Translations under genes and position numbers: made by a program
Source of the DNA: Aplysia californica
Taxonomy: Eukaryota > Mollusca > Gastropoda > Aplysiida > Aplysiidae
Length of the DNA: 64,000 bases
Direction: 5' to 3'
NCBI RefSeq assembly: GCF_000002075.1
Contig: NW_004797474.1
Location: forward strand, 425,051-489,050
Part shown: positions 31,840 to 64,000 of the stretch, piece after piece
Layout: the number at the start of each line of letters is the position of its first letter
Numbering within the stretch: the stretch's first letter is position 1
The notes under the pieces: generated by a model
Told to the model about the DNA's origin: nothing
Database searches by the model: none
The model's input: only the letters and a program-made list of their open reading frames with translations

Positions 31840-32215
31840 TCACCAGATGTAGATTTCCAAACACCGCAATACGCTCTCACTTTAAGGTATTAGAGAGTAT
31901 TGAATATGATGGCGGTTACCCCGTTTCTCGAAAAGAAAGTCATGCTGTCGGTCGTTTTGTGGCTGCCAACCGCAGGCAAACTCGCTCGCGTATACGCCAT
32001 ATTGGCACTGCGATGTGCTGTGCCACTACATTGCACATTAGGAAGCCGACCATATCGAGATAAATCATGTTTGTATATTGTGTTTATGTCACAGGATGCC
32101 TTGTTACAGGGGAATTCGTGATGATGGTTGAAATTGGAAATTAGGCCTAGGATAACTTTGTCTATGCGGCCTTGCTCTCGCAAACATTGGGAACTGGGGA
32201 AAGATCAACAAGGTA
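31840..32215 (+). promoter_or_regulatory. Possible INO80 promoter / 5' non-coding exon region
   Basis: A locally more CpG-rich stretch 3.5 kb upstream of the INO80 start exon. It contains ATGATGGCGG at 31906-31915 and a full YY1-type core CGCCATATT at 31995-32003. YY1 sites around ATGGCGG are common at transcription starts of housekeeping genes in animals, and a 5' non-coding exon is required because the first coding exon follows an acceptor. A possible donor is AACAAG/GTATCC near 32210. No transcript evidence is available; this is a guess. Confidence 0.2.
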
Positions 32216-33970
32216 TCCTGAATAAAATTAGGACTTGAGAATAAATAGTGTCTCTTGCCACATGTGACAGTTCCGTGTGGGGAAAATGATGGTGGGTGTA
32301 AATCGAAATTTTACATGTTAGCACTGAATGAAAGGTGAGAAAGAATGGAGCAACGGGTTTGTTATCATTTACAGAATTGGCGACCTCAGAAACGCTTTAT
32401 TGGCCCTTTGTTGACTTCTCAGCGCTGAGGACAAATTCTAATGAATGAAATGTTATCGATAGTAAGCTTTCTTTTGTGGTCGTCGAACATAGCATTTTGA
32501 AACTAAATGATATTGTCTGTAAACGATTTGCTTTGTTGGTCCGAAAAGAAGACCGACAGTGAAATGGTCTCTATAGCGATGGGGGTCGGTTTCCTTGCAG
32601 TGTGATTTATATTATTAGGATAAGTAGGCCTAGCCTAGATACTAAAGGTCTAGATTCTAGTGTTCTCTATCGCCAATGCCTAGGCTAGGCCGCTAGGCTT
32701 TTTTTAGTCCTTGACAGGGAAGAAAGAAATGAGCTCACAAGGCCTTGAATCTGTCCAATGTGTAGGCCTACTCCTAGAATCTAGATCTAGATTATCTAGA
32801 TTATCTAGATCTAGAATCTCTAGATTTATAGGGTCTGACTTGATGGTGTTTACTCCTTATACATTGGTTTTCAAATTTCAATTGTCATACTAGAATTTCT
32901 ATCATATTTGGAAAAAGTTTCAGGCTATTATACTAGATCTAGATCTAATATATATTATATCTAGATTCTTTCTAGATCTAGAATCTCGTCTGGTGACTGC
33001 AACTTTGTGATCTTCTTGCAGGCTTCCAGTTTCAGTACTTCAGTCATAGATCTAGATCTAGATTCTAGAATCTAGATATCTAGATCTAATGTTCGTGAGG
33101 AATTTTATTTTTTCTCAGTTTTTAGTTTTTAATTTGTTGCTTCTATCGTTCACTTTTTATGTCGGAATCTGGTTTCACACAGTAAGAAGTTCAGTTGAGG
33201 GAGGATACTTATTCAATTAAATCAATTCTACCCATGAAGAATAGAGGTCCCTACTCACTGTAGCCTAGTAGTAGTAGCTACTGCATTTTGTTCTCATGCC
33301 ATGATAACCAAATTATTGCATGATAATGATATGATGAAGATTGTAGAGTCGGTAACAGCAATGTTTTTTTGTTAATGTTTACTTTTTATGATGTTTCTTT
33401 TTATTGAAGAGTAGGTCATTGTCAAGACAGTAAGCGTAAGTTTGTCTCTCTAGGCAAGGCCGGGCCTTGGCAGGATTCTGGGCTTGGAGACTGAAAATAT
33501 ATATATAGGAATATAGGGTGGTTAAATCCTGTTTTGGCCTGAATTATTAATATCCAATCCCTACCCCTTAGGTACTGTTGATACTCCAGTACTCTTGGTA
33601 CCAAATCTGGAGATAGTATAAGAAATGGTTATAATGGTTATAAAGAGAAAAGAACTTGAGTGCAGACGAGAGATTGTAATATTGTGTCCTTACAGATGAT
33701 GCCCTTTGAGAGTGTCTGTAATTGTGATTCTTACCTCAGCTATTCTTTTTTTCTGCAGACTGATTCTGATGGGAGCCTAATCTTTCAAAGATGTGAACAT
33801 TATCGAAAAGCTCATGTCCTGTCATCTGACCCACACAATGAAGAGTGTTGAATTTAAGTGGCACTGACTCTAACAAGAAGTAAGTAAAGTTCGATTCAGC
33901 AGGGGACTTTGTGTCATAGGTGTTTTTGTTTTGAGCTCTAACTGAATACAGGAGTGAAAAGATCTTAATT
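32216..33970. other. Spacer with TAGATC runs
   Basis: Contains TAGATC hexamer runs at 32775-32825, 32935-32985 and 33048-33085. No coding signal recognised. Confidence 0.4.
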
Positions 33971-33973
33971 ATA

Positions 33974-34789
33974 CAGTCGAACTTGCCCTGACGGCCACCT
34001 CTATAAGACGGCCACCTGTACTGAGTGCCACTTTCCATTTCCCCCCTTGGATTTTTTCTATATAATTTAACTGTGTAAAACGGGCACCTGTCCGCCGCGG
34101 CCACATTTTAACAGGCAACCCCTATCACACCCAGCAATAACACCTGTCTTAGACGGCCACCTTAGTGACTCCATTAAGTTTTGTCATAAATTGTGCATTG
34201 GCCCTTGGCGTTTTGGGAGAACCGTCATAATCCAATCACCTGTCTTTTTTGTTAGGTAGTCCCTCCAACCGATCATGTTGCGTGGGCCCCTCCAACTGTT
34301 GACCAGTAGGTAACAATTTTCAGCTGCTGGTGAGGTAAGCGTGTGATCCCTCATAACCCATAAGCTCCGCCCAGAACTCATATACAAATCATAAGTGAGA
34401 TGAGTGACCTGGTGACTGTTTACCCAGTCTGTTTCAAAGTAACAATGGACGACAACATGAATGTGTGACAGAAGCGTCGCTCATTCTCCAAGTGGTGGCG
34501 ACCCACCATGTGTTTGTTTTACCATAGCACTTGGTCCTCCTTGTCTGACACATTTTGTTTTATTATCACCCTTGCACAAAAGCAGCAACAAAATAAAAGA
34601 ACGAAAAGAAAACTTTAACCCAGCAAAAACAACAACAACAGCAACAACAATACGGCTACCTCCATTGGGACCTCAGAAAGGAATGGTTTGTTTTCTTCAT
34701 CTTGATCAGTCCTGCCTAAGACGGCCATCTGTCTTATACGGCCACTTTTCTCCTACACAATGGGTGGCCGTCTTACACAGGTTCGACTG
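33974..34789. mobile_element. TA-flanked inverted-repeat element, copy 1 (Tc1/mariner-superfamily-like)
   Basis: Ends CAGTCGAAC at the left and GTTCGACTG at the right, each next to TA. Subterminal GACGGCCACC repeats (33990-34160 and 34715-34770) lie in both orientations. No transposase is encoded. TA duplication fits the Tc1/mariner/pogo superfamily. Confidence 0.75.
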
Positions 34790-34991
34790 TATATTTAAAA
34801 AAAGTCTGTTTGGAGATGTCTGATTTTCAGTATGTTGTCTTTTCGGGTTATTCTTTTGGGAGTTTTGATCGGTCAGTTACCACATAAAAGCTCTAGCAGG
34901 GGGTATGCCTAAGATTTAAAAAAATGACTGTAAAAATGTTAGTTTTACAGTGGGTCACCCTCTTATCATTTGCTACTCTGTCAAAATTTGT

Positions 34992-35193
34992 ACTAAGATC
35001 TCCAGTGGGTGGTTGGCGGGTGCTCTGGTGTGGTTTGCTTCTTTTTTCCTGTCAAACATCTATCGTCCTTATCTCCCTTTCTTCTTTTTTATGTTTGTTA
35101 CTCTCTTGTAACAGCTCTAATCTTCTGGCGCTCATATGACCTTATGCAGTTGTGATCGCCGTAAACTTCTACTAAAACTAACTAAGATCTCCA
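34992..35193 (+). mobile_element. SINE-B, full copy with 13-bp target duplication
   Basis: ACTAAGATCTCCA lies at 34992-35004 and 35181-35193. The 176-bp element starts GTGGGTGGTTGGCGGGTGCT, has a TTTCCTGTCAAACATCTATC and GTTACTCTCTTGTAACA body, and ends in the tail hairpin (GGCGCTCATATGACC...) and ACTAAAACTA. No tRNA A or B box is visible at its head. Confidence 0.9.
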
Positions 35194-35296
35194 TTCTCAG
35201 TGGACAGGGAAATGTTTACTTTGTCTAGTGAATTAAAATGTGAGCAATATTAGCCTACCCACTGATTTTTGTTTGCATAGATAAATGATCAATCTT

Positions 35297-35365
35297 AAAG
35301 TCTCTTCGGCGCTTATATGACCTACTTGTGTCGCAAGTGCAGTTAAACCCATGCTAAAACTAAAG
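35297..35365 (+). mobile_element. SINE-B/LINE tail fragment
   Basis: CGGCGCTTATATGACCTACT and CGCAAGTGCAGTTAAACCC: only the 3' hairpin tail remains. Confidence 0.65.
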
Positions 35366-35651
35366 TAAAAAAACCCCCATAACTCAGACTTGAACAATAT
35401 ATATAAAATATTTATATATTATGTGTCCAATGTCACGACGTGGTGTAATCAGGCGCTCGTGAATTTTTGAGCACGTGGAGTTATTGGTATCATCGGAAAG
35501 CAGATTTATTTGCCTTGCTTCAGGTGAAATAAATATTCATTATCTTGAAATCCATTGATTAGCATGTCCTCAACTTCTTGTCTTTTGATTGCTTTCTCCT
35601 GTAAAAGTACTTATAATGGTTTAACCTTTTCTGTTGTTACAGAGTGAAAAG

Positions 35652-63322
<27,671 letters not shown>

Positions 63323-63382
63323 GTATGTTCATAAAGATTTTTCTCTTCTGTGTTTTTATTAATTTGTATTATTTTATTATAG

Positions 63383-63415
63383 TAGAGGGTTTTACGGCGC
63401 TCGCAACTGCATATA
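63383..63415 (-). mobile_element. Tail fragment of LINE/SINE-A type
   Basis: AGAGGGTTTTACGGCGCTCG, CAACTGCATAT: 25 bp of the 3' hairpin tail on the minus strand just downstream of INO80 exon 30. Confidence 0.5.
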
Positions 63416-64000
63416 TATTTGTATGATTATGTGACGTACTGCACTGCAACCTGGGCTTGATTTTGTTCATTCAACATAATAGTTTACATGTTACTAGCTG
63501 GGCCCCCTTTCGATGAAAGGAATGATCGGTGCTTTAATATCAACTGAAAGTCATTGGCCTACTATATTTACACTCTACTGGAATGGGGCAATAAATTTTG
63601 AGAGATGCAAAAAATTATAAGGTCTAGATCTATACTCTCAAAACAAAATGCGCCTCACGAAATATCTCTTCCGAATTTTCTAAAATTACAGAGACAAAAG
63701 CGTCGGCCTACAAAAGCGATCGGCGAAATAAAGAAATTTAGTTTTTTTACAGCAAAACTGTCTCAAAACTGAAAAAACCAAGGGCGCCATGCTCTGGAGA
63801 ATATTTTAAAGAATCTTTTGGTGAAAACCGCATGTCAATCGATGCAGCCATTAAAAAGCCTTTTGAATAGCAAAATTCGGCCACCGCAAATAGATAATAG
63901 ATGTATGAGCAATTTTGTATACAAATTCTGTTTATGCTTATTTGGACAAGATTTGTCTGTATAGTGTGTAGATGAAGATAATAAATGGTAGTAAATTTAG

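Overview
The window looks like animal, probably gastropod-mollusc, nuclear DNA. The evidence is one intron-rich metazoan gene with GT-AG introns, several LINE/SINE/DNA-transposon families, dispersed TAGATC hexamer runs, and long CA/GT microsatellites. The taxon is an inference from repeat style only. One assembly gap of 100 N lies at 25947-26046.

Layout. (1) 1-7.9 kb is a repeat field: an inverted pair of ~60-bp satellite arrays, a non-autonomous hAT element with an 8-bp target duplication, microsatellites, a long tRNA-headed SINE, a ~45-bp minisatellite split by an insertion, and a decayed LINE RNase H fragment. (2) 7.9-22.8 kb is a tandem array of ~2.1-2.2 kb units. Each unit starts with a ~650-690-bp long-inverted-repeat element and is followed by short exon-like modules on the minus strand, several of them decayed. 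(3) The first unit is split by a full-length LINE of the I/Jockey group (minus strand, 9554-18247), flanked by a 13-bp target duplication. It has a gag-like ORF1 (three CCHC knuckles) and an ORF2 (endonuclease, reverse transcriptase, RNase H) joined by a TAATG stop-restart. Its 3' 1.36 kb is present three times in tandem inside the single target duplication. (4) 23-35 kb is intergenic repeat-rich DNA: a possible minus-strand first exon with a CCAAT box, a hairpin element, a weak LTR-leader fossil, another copy of the tRNA SINE with target duplication, a small decayed RT fragment and microsatellites.

(5) 35.65 kb to the right edge holds the host gene: the plus-strand orthologue of INO80, the ATPase of the INO80 chromatin-remodelling complex. 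I can trace 30 coding exons (3844 nt, 1281 codons plus one base) with consistent phase across every junction. They run from the start codon through the DBINO/HSA region, ATPase lobe 1, the large INO80 insertion and lobe 2; the C-terminal tail lies beyond the window. Its introns carry two piggyBac-like elements, two copies of a hAT-like 1.4-kb element, TA-flanked inverted-repeat elements and at least six copies of a ~160-190-bp SINE.

The most interesting pattern is that the LINE and at least two different SINE families share a ~40-nt 3' tail that folds as a hairpin. The hairpin stem shows compensatory changes between families. This suggests SINEs mobilised by relatives of the LINE seen here.
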